Assembly (NCBI RefSeq): GCF_934560975.1
Contig: NZ_CAKTFO010000016.1
Coordinates: forward strand, 1 to 64,000
Origin: an uncultured Sphingomonas sp.
GTDB lineage: Bacteria; Pseudomonadota; Alphaproteobacteria; Sphingomonadales; Sphingomonadaceae
Direction of reading: 5' to 3'
DNA length: 64,000 bases
Shown here: piece by piece, positions 43,855 through 51,848 of the stretch
How positions within the stretch are numbered: the first letter of the stretch is position 1
Layout of the letters: every line of letters begins with the position of its first letter
Program-made: the position numbers and the translations under genes
The notes under the pieces: generated by a model
Told to the model about the DNA's origin: nothing
Databases searched by the model: none
The model's input: the letters and a program-made list of their open reading frames with translations, nothing else

Positions 43855-46370
43855 CACCAATCCTCCCGCACGGCGATCACGGCCTGGGTCGCGGTGGCGC
43901 GGCGACCAGCCAGCATGGCGGTCAGCGCCGCCGCGCCGATCAGCGCCGCCATCACGCCCAGGATGGTTCCTACCGGCCACAGGGTGGTCATGGTCCAGTT
44001 GAAGGATTGGGGGTTGATGACGTGGATCAGCACCTGCCCCAGCAACGCCCCCAGCGCCACGCCCGCGACCCCACCGATCAGGCCGAGCAGCGCGCCTTCC
44101 GTACCGAGCATCGCGATGATCTGCCGCTTGGATACGCCCAGGTGGCGGAGCATCCCAAACTCCTTGTTGCGGCCGATGGTCTGCGCCGACATGGTGGCGG
44201 CGACCCCGGCCAACCCGACCAGAATGGCAGCGGCCTCCAGCACATAGGTGACGGCGAAACTGCGGTCGAAGAGTTGCAGCGCATAGCCGCGCAGGGTCTG
44301 CGGTTCGGCCACGGACACGCCGGCGGGCAGCAGCGGCGCCAGCGTCCGCCGCAGGGCAGCGGCATTGGCGCCGGGTGCCAGCGTGATGGCGGCCTCATCG
44401 CGGTCCCGATCGCCGGTCAGGCGGGTATAATCCCCGCCGCGGATCACCACCGCACCCTGCTGGCGCGCATAGTCCCGCCACACGCCCGCGACCCGGAAAG
44501 CATGACGACCACCACCGATCGGCAGCACGACATCCGTGCCGGCCCGCCAGCCGTAAAGGCGCGCGGCCGGCTCCGACACCCAGATGGGCGTCCTTCCCAC
44601 CGCAACCGGGGCCTGCTGCAGCAGCACCAGCAGCGGATCGCCCGCCTGCCGCGTCACCGGCCGCGCGATCAAGGTCACCGGCGGCCGATCGGGCGCGACC
44701 GTCAGCGGCAATTGCCGGCTGAAGGCGATGCGGGCGATCCCCGGCGTCGCGGCCAATCGCCGCTGAAGCGCGGGATCGAAGCCGCTGCCGCCTTCGTCGC
44801 GCAGGTACAGGTCCGCCGACAGCACCTGGCCGAGCCAGGTGTCGACCGCGCCGCGAAAGCTGGTCACCATGGTGGCCATGGCGATCATCAGCGCGGTGGA
44901 CGCGACGATCCCGCACAGGGCGACGGCGGCCTGCCCCGGCGCCCCCTGCACATGGCGTACCGCGAGCAGGCGGGGCACGGACGCGATCGCCCGCTCCCGC
45001 CACGGCGACAGCAGCCAGCGGACGAGCCACGGCACGCCCGCCACTCCACCCGCGAGCAGCAGGGCCATGCTGACGAAGCCGAACAGGGGCAGACCGCCCA
45101 TCGCCGGCAGCAGCGCCGCAAGGCCGCCCAGCACCATCAGGATCAGCGCCGGCCGGACCGGGGGCAATGCGCGCGGGTCCAGCATGTCACCCGCATTCCT
45201 GAGCGCCGCCGCCGGTGCCGCGCGCGCGGCGGCACGGGCCGGCAGAATGCTGCCCAGCAGGGCCGCTGCCAGGCCGAGTGCGAAGAACGCACCGGCCGCG
45301 CCCGGCTGAAACACGATGCGCGCGCCGCCACCCTGGAAGTATCCCGCGCCCAGGTCTCCCCCGAACAGGGACAAGGCCAAAGCGGCGAACCCGTAGCCCA
45401 GGACAAGCCCCAGTCCGGCGCCGATCACGCCGATCAGCAGGCCTTCAACCGCGACGGCGGCAACGATCCCGCGCCGTGGCAGGCCCAGCGTGCGGATCAG
45501 GGCAAAGGCGCGCAGGCGGCGCGCCACCGACAAAGATTGCGCGGAAAAGACCAGGAATCCGCCGGTCAGCAACGCCACCAACGCCAGCATGTCGAGATTG
45601 ACGCGGTAGGCGCGGCTCAGCGCATCACCCTGTTGCGCCTGGCTTTCCCCGCTGGCGATCAGGGCGTCGGCGGACAGGCGCTGCGGCAGCGACCGCTCCG
45701 CCAGGGCGCGGTCGGCCAAAGCGAGGTCGAGCCGGTCGAGCCGGCCCAGCCGCCCGAAGCGCCATTGCGCGGCGGCGATGTCCATCGTGCCGATCGCCTG
45801 TCCTTCCGGCACACCTGGCAGGGTGCCGGCCACCATCAGGTCGGCCGTGCGGCCGTTGGCGGCGACCTCAACCCTCTGGCCGATGCGCAGCCCGGTGTCG
45901 CGCAGCGCCGCGCGCGACAGGAACAGGGCATCGCCCGCGAACACCGCGTCGCTGCGCGCGTCGGGGCCCGCTGGTGCCAGCCCGACCAAGCCCGGCGTCA
46001 CCGATCCCGCGCGGATCACGTCCAGCCCCAGCAATGTGAAGCGGCCGCGCCCGGCGCGGGCGGACAGGGTCACCACCGGGCTCGCATCCGCAACGCCTGC
46101 CGCCGTCGCGACCCCGGGATAGAGCCGCTCGTCGAACCCGAGCGGGGTGCGGGCGCGGATCTGGAGGTCGGCGGCGCCGTTCACGCCCGCAACCGCCTGG
46201 TCGAACGATGCCAAGGCGGAACCGTTGATGAGGTGGACGGCGAAACCCAGCGCCACCCCTACGGCGATCGCGATCGCGGTGGCCGCGAAGCGTGCGGGAT
46301 GCCAGCGCCACTCGCCCGCCACCGACCAGCGGAGCGCCAGCCGCGACTGCCACAGGCCGGCCTCAGCCAT
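43854..46370 (-). CDS. FtsX-type ABC permease, fused double unit (AttFG-like)
   Basis: An 838-residue membrane protein with two FtsX/MacB-type permease repeats. One N-terminal helix (RFAATAIAIAVGVALGFAVH) leads to a periplasmic domain, then three helices (LDMLALVALLTGGFLVFSAQ, VEGLLIGVIGAGLGLVLGYG and a third). A second N-terminal helix, periplasmic domain and three more helices follow, ending GTILGVMAALIGAAALTAML. QTIGRNKEFGMLRHLGVSKR is the cytoplasmic coupling region. Att operons usually encode two separate permeases; here they are one chain. The start at 46370 overlaps the ATPase stop by 8 bases; GTG/ATG choices up to 46382 are possible. Confidence 0.87.
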   Translation of the reverse strand: MAEAGLWQSRLALRWSVAGEWRWHPARFAATAIAIAVGVALGFAVHLINGSALASFDQAVAGVNGAADLQIRARTPLGFDERLYPGVATAAGVADASPVVTLSARAGRGRFTLLGLDVIRAGSVTPGLVGLAPAGPDARSDAVFAGDALFLSRAALRDTGLRIGQRVEVAANGRTADLMVAGTLPGVPEGQAIGTMDIAAAQWRFGRLGRLDRLDLALADRALAERSLPQRLSADALIASGESQAQQGDALSRAYRVNLDMLALVALLTGGFLVFSAQSLSVARRLRAFALIRTLGLPRRGIVAAVAVEGLLIGVIGAGLGLVLGYGFAALALSLFGGDLGAGYFQGGGARIVFQPGAAGAFFALGLAAALLGSILPARAAARAAPAAALRNAGDMLDPRALPPVRPALILMVLGGLAALLPAMGGLPLFGFVSMALLLAGGVAGVPWLVRWLLSPWRERAIASVPRLLAVRHVQGAPGQAAVALCGIVASTALMIAMATMVTSFRGAVDTWLGQVLSADLYLRDEGGSGFDPALQRRLAATPGIARIAFSRQLPLTVAPDRPPVTLIARPVTRQAGDPLLVLLQQAPVAVGRTPIWVSEPAARLYGWRAGTDVVLPIGGGRHAFRVAGVWRDYARQQGAVVIRGGDYTRLTGDRDRDEAAITLAPGANAAALRRTLAPLLPAGVSVAEPQTLRGYALQLFDRSFAVTYVLEAAAILVGLAGVAATMSAQTIGRNKEFGMLRHLGVSKRQIIAMLGTEGALLGLIGGVAGVALGALLGQVLIHVINPQSFNWTMTTLWPVGTILGVMAALIGAAALTAMLAGRRATATQAVIAVREDW

Positions 46371-47037
46371 GGCCGGCGACAAGCCCGCTCCTGGTCAGGG
46401 TCAGCAGGCGATCCGCAACCGCCGCCGTCGCCGCCGAATGGGTCACGATCACGGCGGCGGCATTTTCCGACCGCACCGTGCGCGCGAACAGATCCAGGAT
46501 GCGGTTGGCGGTGTCGGGGTCGAGGTTCCCGGTCGGCTCGTCCGCCAGGATTACCGCCGGGCGATGCACCAGAGCGCGGGCGATGGCGACCCGCTGCAAC
46601 TCACCACCAGACAAATCGCGCGCATAATCCGCGCCGCGATCGCCCAACCCCACATCGGCCAGCATCGCCCGCGCACGCGATCGCGCCGCGGTCGCATCGG
46701 GCGAAATCAGGGCCAGCGGCAGCGCCACATTCTGCTCCAGCGTCAGATAAGGCAGGATGTGGAAGGCCTGGAACACGAAGCCGATCCGTTCGCGGCGGAG
46801 CCGGGTGCGGCCGGCCTCGTCCAGCGGTCCAAGCGCTGTGCCTTCGATCCGGACCTCGCCCGTATCGGCATCGTCCAGTCCGGCCAGGATGTTCAGCAGG
46901 GTAGACTTGCCGACGCCGGATTCGCCCACGATCGCGACCACCTCGCCAGGGGCCACGGCCATGCGGAGGTCGCCGAACAAGCGTCGTCCCGCGCCGACCG
47001 TCTTCGCCAGATCGACCGTTTCGATTGCGTGCATCAT
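46363..47037 (-). CDS. ABC transporter ATP-binding protein (AttE/LolD-like)
   Basis: A 224-residue ATPase. Walker A is IVGESGVGKSTLLNILAG, the signature DLSGGELQRVAIARALVHRP, Walker B VILADEPTGNLDPDT and the H-loop VIVTHS. The MacB/LolD subfamily energises mechanotransmission or lipoprotein-release systems rather than ordinary import. It overlaps the permease gene by 8 bases, and together with the lipocalin-like gene forms an AttEFGH-like unit. Two adjacent ATGs (47037, 47034) can serve as start. Confidence 0.92.
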   Translation of the reverse strand: MMHAIETVDLAKTVGAGRRLFGDLRMAVAPGEVVAIVGESGVGKSTLLNILAGLDDADTGEVRIEGTALGPLDEAGRTRLRRERIGFVFQAFHILPYLTLEQNVALPLALISPDATAARSRARAMLADVGLGDRGADYARDLSGGELQRVAIARALVHRPAVILADEPTGNLDPDTANRILDLFARTVRSENAAAVIVTHSAATAAVADRLLTLTRSGLVAGHG

Positions 47038-47098
47038 TGCCCAACCGGCGGGCGGCGCGCTTCGCTCCCGCAGAACGCGGCCGGGACCAAGCCAGTGG

Positions 47099-47647
47099 TC
47101 ACGGCCGCGACGCCACCGCGTCCCCCGCATCCGGATTATGCTGCCACACGCGTTCCGCCAGCAAAGTCGCAAAGGCTACCCATGCGACAAAGGGTAAGGC
47201 CAAGATCGCCGCCACCGGATCGACCTTTCGGGCCGCGACCGCATAGCCCGCGCCGCCCACCACCATCGCGCCCGACGCCGCCGTGCTCGCGCCCAGCGCA
47301 TGCTTGCGGAAGAACAATTCCGTCCAGCCGCCGATCATGCCGGTGTTGAGCAGCCACAATCCCACCGCCAGGTTGCGGCGCGTGCCCGCCGGCTGCCGCA
47401 GCAGTCGATAGCCGCCGACCGCCAGCCCGGCCTCCAGCGTCGGCCAGACCGCGCCGAATGCCGCATCGGGCGGCGTGTAGGACGGCTTGTCCAGCCTTTT
47501 GTACCAGCGGCGGATGGCGCCGTGCGATCGATCCGGCGCATTGCGGCGCCCGAGCAGGGCGCTGGCGCCCAGCACGCCGGCGACGATCGCCACCGCCGCC
47601 GGGCGCGACAGGCCGCGTACCGCGCCCTCCGACCTCGGCGGGCTCAT
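47099..47647 (-). CDS. tspO: TspO/MBR-family membrane protein
   Basis: A 182-residue protein with five hydrophobic segments and the TspO signature WYKRLDKPSYTPPDAAFGAV followed by WPTLEAGLAVGGYRL. Family members bind porphyrins and related ligands; in photosynthetic alphaproteobacteria TspO negatively regulates pigment genes in response to oxygen. The first 30 residues, before the usual start, are an extension. It overlaps the glutaredoxin-like gene upstream by ATGA, pointing to shared redox control, and lies 61 bases upstream of the AttE-like ATPase. Confidence 0.9.
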   Translation of the reverse strand: MSPPRSEGAVRGLSRPAAVAIVAGVLGASALLGRRNAPDRSHGAIRRWYKRLDKPSYTPPDAAFGAVWPTLEAGLAVGGYRLLRQPAGTRRNLAVGLWLLNTGMIGGWTELFFRKHALGASTAASGAMVVGGAGYAVAARKVDPVAAILALPFVAWVAFATLLAERVWQHNPDAGDAVASRP

Positions 47648-47886
47648 GCCGCCAGATACCGTTCGAGATCGTCGCTGCCGCCGATCCGCTCGCCATCGAT
47701 GAACACCTGCGGCGTGGTTGCAACGCCCTGCTCATCCTCGAACGCCTCCACCTCGTCACGCGACGACAGGATGCGGTCATCGACCTGGAAGCCCGCATCC
47801 TCCAGCATCTGCTTGGCGCGGACGCCGAACGGACAGGTGTGATCCGGCAGGATCATGCGGTACAGGATTGCGCTCTTCTCGGCCAT
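47644..47886 (-). CDS. Glutaredoxin-like protein (CPFG)
   Basis: An 80-residue thioredoxin-fold protein. The active site reads HTCPFGVRAK, with one cysteine (CPFG) instead of CPYC. This resembles monothiol glutaredoxins and the N-terminal domain of glutathione transferases. The cis-Pro loop ATTPQVFIDGERIGGSDDLE binds glutathione. It probably reduces glutathione mixed disulfides or handles FeS clusters. It is coupled to tspO by an ATGA overlap. Confidence 0.85.
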   Translation of the reverse strand: MAEKSAILYRMILPDHTCPFGVRAKQMLEDAGFQVDDRILSSRDEVEAFEDEQGVATTPQVFIDGERIGGSDDLERYLAA

Positions 47887-47962
47887 GGCGACACTCCATC
47901 ATCGGACAGGCATGTCCGCAGGCAGGTAGAGCGCAGCACCGCCCCAGCCGTTCCGCGCCGAC

Positions 47963-48964
47963 CTATTCCGACCGTGCGAACAGGCTTCTCGCCGGCAGCA
48001 CCTCCGTCCTGCCCGACTGGCGGGTGACGGCGTAGGTAAAGCCGCGCAACAGCGCGAACGCCCCCACGTCGCCGCTTGCGCCAAGTGCCAGGAACCCGAC
48101 CTGCAATCCCGCAATCGCGTCGCCGCGCAGCTGGGCGATGTGCCTGACCGCTTCCTCGCACGCGGCCTGCGGCGAGAGGCCGGCGCGCATCGACGCGACC
48201 ACGCGCGCGGTGCCGGCAATGCGCGTCACCTCCTCTCCCACCCCGGTCGAGGCGGCGGCGCCCACCCCTTTCTCGATAAACAGGCCGCAGCCCGCCAGCG
48301 GCGAGTCACCCACCCGCCCGCGCATCTTGAACGCCATGCCCGACGTGGTGCACGCGGCCGCCATCCGCCCGTCGCCGGCGCGCGCCATGATGCCGATCGT
48401 GTCGTGGTTCAGCGCGGAGCCGGGCGGCCCGGGCAGCTGGTTCTCGATATTGGCGATCGGCCTGTAGCGGTGGGTCTTTAGCCACTCGCGCCACGCCGCC
48501 TCGGCCGCAGGCGTCAGCAGCTTGACGCGCGGCATCCCCTGGTCGAGCGCGAAGCGGGTCGCGCCCTCGCCCACCAGCATCGTGTGCGGCGTCTTTTCCA
48601 TCACTGCCCTTGCGACGGAAATGGCGTGCACCACGTCCTCCAGCGCGGCGACCGCGCCTATCCGGCCGTCCTGGTCCATGATGATCGCGTCCAGCGTCAC
48701 ATGACCGTCGCGGTCGGGATAGCCGCCATAGCCGACCGAATGGTTGTCGGGGTCCGCCTCCGGCACCTTGGCGCCCGCTTCCACCGCGTCCAGCGCCGTA
48801 CCGCCCGCGCGCAGGGTGGCCAGTGCCGCCTCATTCGCGGCCTTGCCGAAATCCCAGGTCGACAGGACGGCCACCGGATCGTCGCTGGCGGCATGGGCGA
48901 CGCCGGCAAGCATGGCGGCGGTGCCCAATCCGATGGCTCCGCGTCGCGACACGTCGTGGTTCAT
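47963..48964 (-). CDS. Exported N4-glycosylasparaginase/isoaspartyl peptidase family Ntn hydrolase
   Basis: A 333-residue Ntn-hydrolase precursor. The signal MNHDVSRRGAIGLGTAAMLA has an RR pair suggesting Tat export. The autoprocessing site is expected before Thr189 in LNHDTIGIMA, where HDT(I/V)G is the family signature giving alpha and beta chains with an N-terminal catalytic Thr. SVGYGGYPDRDGHVTLDAII and GVGEEVTRIAGTARVV complete the active site. N4-(beta-N-acetylglucosaminyl)-asparaginases cut the glycan-Asn bond; plain isoaspartyl peptidase is the alternative. The gene stands alone between a small intergenic region and the glutaredoxin gene. Confidence 0.88.
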   Translation of the reverse strand: MNHDVSRRGAIGLGTAAMLAGVAHAASDDPVAVLSTWDFGKAANEAALATLRAGGTALDAVEAGAKVPEADPDNHSVGYGGYPDRDGHVTLDAIIMDQDGRIGAVAALEDVVHAISVARAVMEKTPHTMLVGEGATRFALDQGMPRVKLLTPAAEAAWREWLKTHRYRPIANIENQLPGPPGSALNHDTIGIMARAGDGRMAAACTTSGMAFKMRGRVGDSPLAGCGLFIEKGVGAAASTGVGEEVTRIAGTARVVASMRAGLSPQAACEEAVRHIAQLRGDAIAGLQVGFLALGASGDVGAFALLRGFTYAVTRQSGRTEVLPARSLFARSE

Positions 48965-49110
48965 GCTGGTCCTTTTCGTCTGGTCGGTTCGGCCGAACGC
49001 TACTGTCGGACGGCGGTGCAGATCAATCCGGTGCATCTTGCGCCGCGCGTCCCCTGCGCGTCCGTGCCCGGTCGCATATCGCCTGTTCGTCCGGGAGGCG
49101 GGCAAACAGC

Positions 49111-49500
49111 GTGCACCCGGATGTTGATCGCGTCGGTGTCTCGATAAGAGACCTGGCCGGGCAGGTTCGTTGGGGCGAGGTCCGCGCCGGCTTGGCGCAA
49201 GTCCGGTCGCTGCCATCAGGCACGGTGCGGCTGGAAAGTGCGCCGCTGGCCGGCCGCCCGTACCTTGTGGCCGTGCATTCCGGCGGCGCGCTGATCCGCG
49301 TGGTCGACCACAACGGGCGCGGGTTCCGCTGGCTGCGGGACGGGCTGCACAGCCCGGACCTGCCCATGCCGCACGCCCGTCCGCCGCGCGACCTGATCAT
49401 CCTGCCGCTGCTCGCCGCCGTGACCCTGGTGTGCGCAACCGGAACCTGGATGGGCTATCGCAAGGTGGCGCGCGATGTCAGGCGGGTGCCGTCAGCAGCA
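49111..49500 (+). pseudogene. PepSY-domain membrane protein, C-terminal remnant
   Basis: The plus strand reads VRLESAPLAGRPYLVAVHSG, LIRVVDHNGRGFRWLRDGLH and then a transmembrane helix (RDLIILPLLAAVTLVCATGT) ending WMGYRKVARDVRR. This is the C-terminal end of PepSY-type membrane proteins. The first part of the domain is missing, only GTG (49111) or an internal ATG could start it, and the frame continues to 49758 straight through the antisense of ybdD and cstA. This suggests the natural stop was lost. It is more likely a remnant than a complete small gene. Confidence 0.6.
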
Positions 49501-49677
49501 GCGCCCGCCGCCCCGCCCGCCATAACGCGCATCCTGCCGCGCGTTGAAGAAGGCGGACGCGCTCATCACCGGCTCGCCGGGGTGATGCGCCGCCATGTGC
49601 TGGCAATAGAGCCGGTAGGAGGGCACGCCGACGATCAGGCGCACCGCCTCCGCCAGCCGGGCGAGCCGCGCCCTCAT
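49492..49677 (-). CDS. YbdD/YjiX-family small protein, CstA partner
   Basis: A 61-residue member of the DUF466 family. MRARLARLAEAVRLIVGVPS is followed by YRLYCQHMAAHHPGEPVMSA, with the conserved Y-x-x-Y-x-x-H-x5-HPG-x-P motif, then FFNARQDARYGGRGGGRCC. In E. coli YbdD-CstA and YjiX-BtsT these proteins are needed for peptide/pyruvate uptake. The C-terminal CC is typical. It overlaps the cstA stop by ATGA, so the two are coupled. The gene is too small for many gene callers. Confidence 0.92.
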   Translation of the reverse strand: MRARLARLAEAVRLIVGVPSYRLYCQHMAAHHPGEPVMSASAFFNARQDARYGGRGGGRCC

Positions 49678-51719
49678 CGTACTGCTACCCCGGCGGGCAA
49701 TTCGCTGACGGAAAGCGATGGGATGCGCCGCGCCGCCAGGCAGGTGCGCACCGCGTAGACCAGGATCGACAGCACCACCGCCAGGAACAGCACGCACAGC
49801 GCCGCATCGATGCGGTCGTTCATCAGAATGGCGCGCATCTCGCCGAGCGACTTGGCGGGTGCCAGTGTCTCGCCCCGATTCAGCGCGTCGGCAAAGCGCC
49901 GCGCATGAGCCAGGAAGCCGACGCGCGGATCGGTGGAGAATAGCTTCAGCAGCGCGGCGGTAATCGTGCAGGCCAGCAGCCACGCCGCCGGCACGCACGT
50001 GACCCATGCGAACCGTTCCCGCTTCATGCGGAACAGCACCACGGTCGCCAGCATCAGTGCCACCGCCGCCAGCATCTGGTTGGAAATGCCGAACAGGGGC
50101 CACAATGTGTTCACCCCGCCCAGCGGATCGGTGACGCCCTGGTAGAGGAAGAACCCCCATGCCGCCACGCACAGCAGGGTTCCGACCAGTGCCGGCCCGA
50201 ACGTGGTCGCATTGCGGAAGCGGGGCACGGCCAGCCCGATCAGGTCCTGCAGCATGAAGCGCCCGGCACGCGTGCCGGCATCCACTGCGGTCAGGATGAA
50301 CAAAGCCTCGAACAGGATCGCGAAATGGTACCAGAAGGCCATCATCGCGCGCCCGCCGATCAGCTGGCTGAAGATGTGCGCCATGCCCACCGCCAGTGTC
50401 GGCGCGCCGCCTGCCCGGTTGATGATCGTCTGTTCGCCGACATCGCAGGCGGTGGCGGCGATCGTGTCGGCGTCGATCGGAAAGCCCATCGCCGTCACCG
50501 CCCGCGCCGCGCTGGCGGCGTCCGTGCCGACCACGGCGGCGGGGCTGTTCATGGCGAAATAGATGCCGGGATCGATGATGGACGCCGCGATCAGCGCCAT
50601 GATCGCGACGAAACTCTCCATCAGCATCGCGCCATAGCCGATCAACGGTGCATCCCCTTCCGACGCAATCAGCTTGGGCGTCGTGCCGCTGGCGATCAGG
50701 GCGTGAAAGCCGGACACCGCCCCGCAGGCGATGGTGATGAACAGGAACGGAAACAGCGATCCTGACCATACCGGCCCGCTGCCGTCGACGAAGCGGGTCA
50801 GCCCCGGCCTCCGCAGCGGCGGCGCGGTGACCAGAATGCCGATCGCCAGCGCGGCGATCGCCCCGATCTTCAGGAAGGTGGACAGATAGTCGCGCGGCGC
50901 CAGCAGCAGCCATACCGGCAACAATGACGCGACCGCGCCATAGCCGATCAGGATCCAGCACAGTTGAACCGGCGTGTAGCTGAACCACGGCGCCACCGTG
51001 GGCGACGCCGCCACCGCCTGACCATAGACGATCGCCAGGACGAGCCCCACCAGCCCGATCAGCGACGCCTCCCCCACGCGGCCGGGGCGGATCCAGCGCA
51101 TATAGACGCCCATCACCACCGCCAGCGGGATGGTGGCAGCGACGGTGAACATGCCCCATGGGCTGCCCGCCAGCGCGCGCACCACGATCAGCGCCAGCAC
51201 CGCCAGGATGATGATCATGATCAGAAAGGCGCCGAACAGGGCGATGGCGCCCGGCACCTGCCCCAATTCCATCCGCACCAGCTCGCCCAGCGAGCGCCCG
51301 TCGCGCCGCATGGAGATGAACAGCACCATGAAGTCCTGCACCGCGCCCGCCAGCACCACGCCGGCCAGGATCCACAACATGCCCGGCAGGTAGCCCATCT
51401 GCGCCGCCAGCACCGGCCCGACCAGCGGCCCCGCCCCGGCGATCGCCGCGAAATGGTGGCCGAACAGGACGTTGCGGTTGGTGGGAACGAAGTCCAGTCC
51501 GTCGGACAGGCGGACGGCGGGGGTCGGCCGCGCCGGGTCCAGCGCCGCCACCCGGCTGGCGATGAAGCGGGCGTAGAAGCGATAGGCGATCAGATAGACC
51601 GACACAGCCGCGATCACGATCCACAACGCGCCGACCGCTTCACCCCCCGCACTGGCCACCACGCCCAGGGCAAGTGCCCCGGCCAGCGCCAGCAGCAGCC
51701 ATCCCAACCGGCTCACCAT
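49674..51719 (-). CDS. cstA: Carbon starvation protein CstA, pyruvate/peptide transporter
   Basis: A 681-residue inner-membrane transporter with about 16-18 helices. The hallmark FVPTNRNVLFGHHFAAIAGA near residue 60 precedes GPLVGPVLAAQMGYLPGMLW. GAVSGFHALIASGTTPKLI and YGAMLMESFVAIMALIAAS are further conserved runs. CstA family proteins take up pyruvate or peptides under carbon limitation. The ATG at 51719 has AGGGGA 8 bases upstream; an in-frame ATG at 51737 is less likely. It forms a unit with ybdD, downstream of the TonB receptor gene. Confidence 0.95.
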   Translation of the reverse strand: MVSRLGWLLLALAGALALGVVASAGGEAVGALWIVIAAVSVYLIAYRFYARFIASRVAALDPARPTPAVRLSDGLDFVPTNRNVLFGHHFAAIAGAGPLVGPVLAAQMGYLPGMLWILAGVVLAGAVQDFMVLFISMRRDGRSLGELVRMELGQVPGAIALFGAFLIMIIILAVLALIVVRALAGSPWGMFTVAATIPLAVVMGVYMRWIRPGRVGEASLIGLVGLVLAIVYGQAVAASPTVAPWFSYTPVQLCWILIGYGAVASLLPVWLLLAPRDYLSTFLKIGAIAALAIGILVTAPPLRRPGLTRFVDGSGPVWSGSLFPFLFITIACGAVSGFHALIASGTTPKLIASEGDAPLIGYGAMLMESFVAIMALIAASIIDPGIYFAMNSPAAVVGTDAASAARAVTAMGFPIDADTIAATACDVGEQTIINRAGGAPTLAVGMAHIFSQLIGGRAMMAFWYHFAILFEALFILTAVDAGTRAGRFMLQDLIGLAVPRFRNATTFGPALVGTLLCVAAWGFFLYQGVTDPLGGVNTLWPLFGISNQMLAAVALMLATVVLFRMKRERFAWVTCVPAAWLLACTITAALLKLFSTDPRVGFLAHARRFADALNRGETLAPAKSLGEMRAILMNDRIDAALCVLFLAVVLSILVYAVRTCLAARRIPSLSVSELPAGVAVR

Positions 51720-51848
51720 GTTTCCGTCCCCTGCCATTTCCCGGCTGTTTAGCCGTCCGGGGGACGCGACGATATGGATCAGGTTTGATTTGCCTGCGAC
51801 GGTCGCGATGGAAGCCCGGAGCATAGCCCGGGGCTCCCTGGCATGGCG

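Noticed and set aside
43809..46904. A 1031-residue plus-strand frame opposite the ABC permease and ATPase.
   Set aside because: His/Arg/Gln-rich antisense shadow; the minus strand gives complete ABC motifs.
51740..51848. A riboswitch or terminator between the TonB receptor and cstA.
   Set aside because: There is a modest hairpin (about 51812-51837) but no T-run and no conserved riboswitch core such as a cobalamin box.
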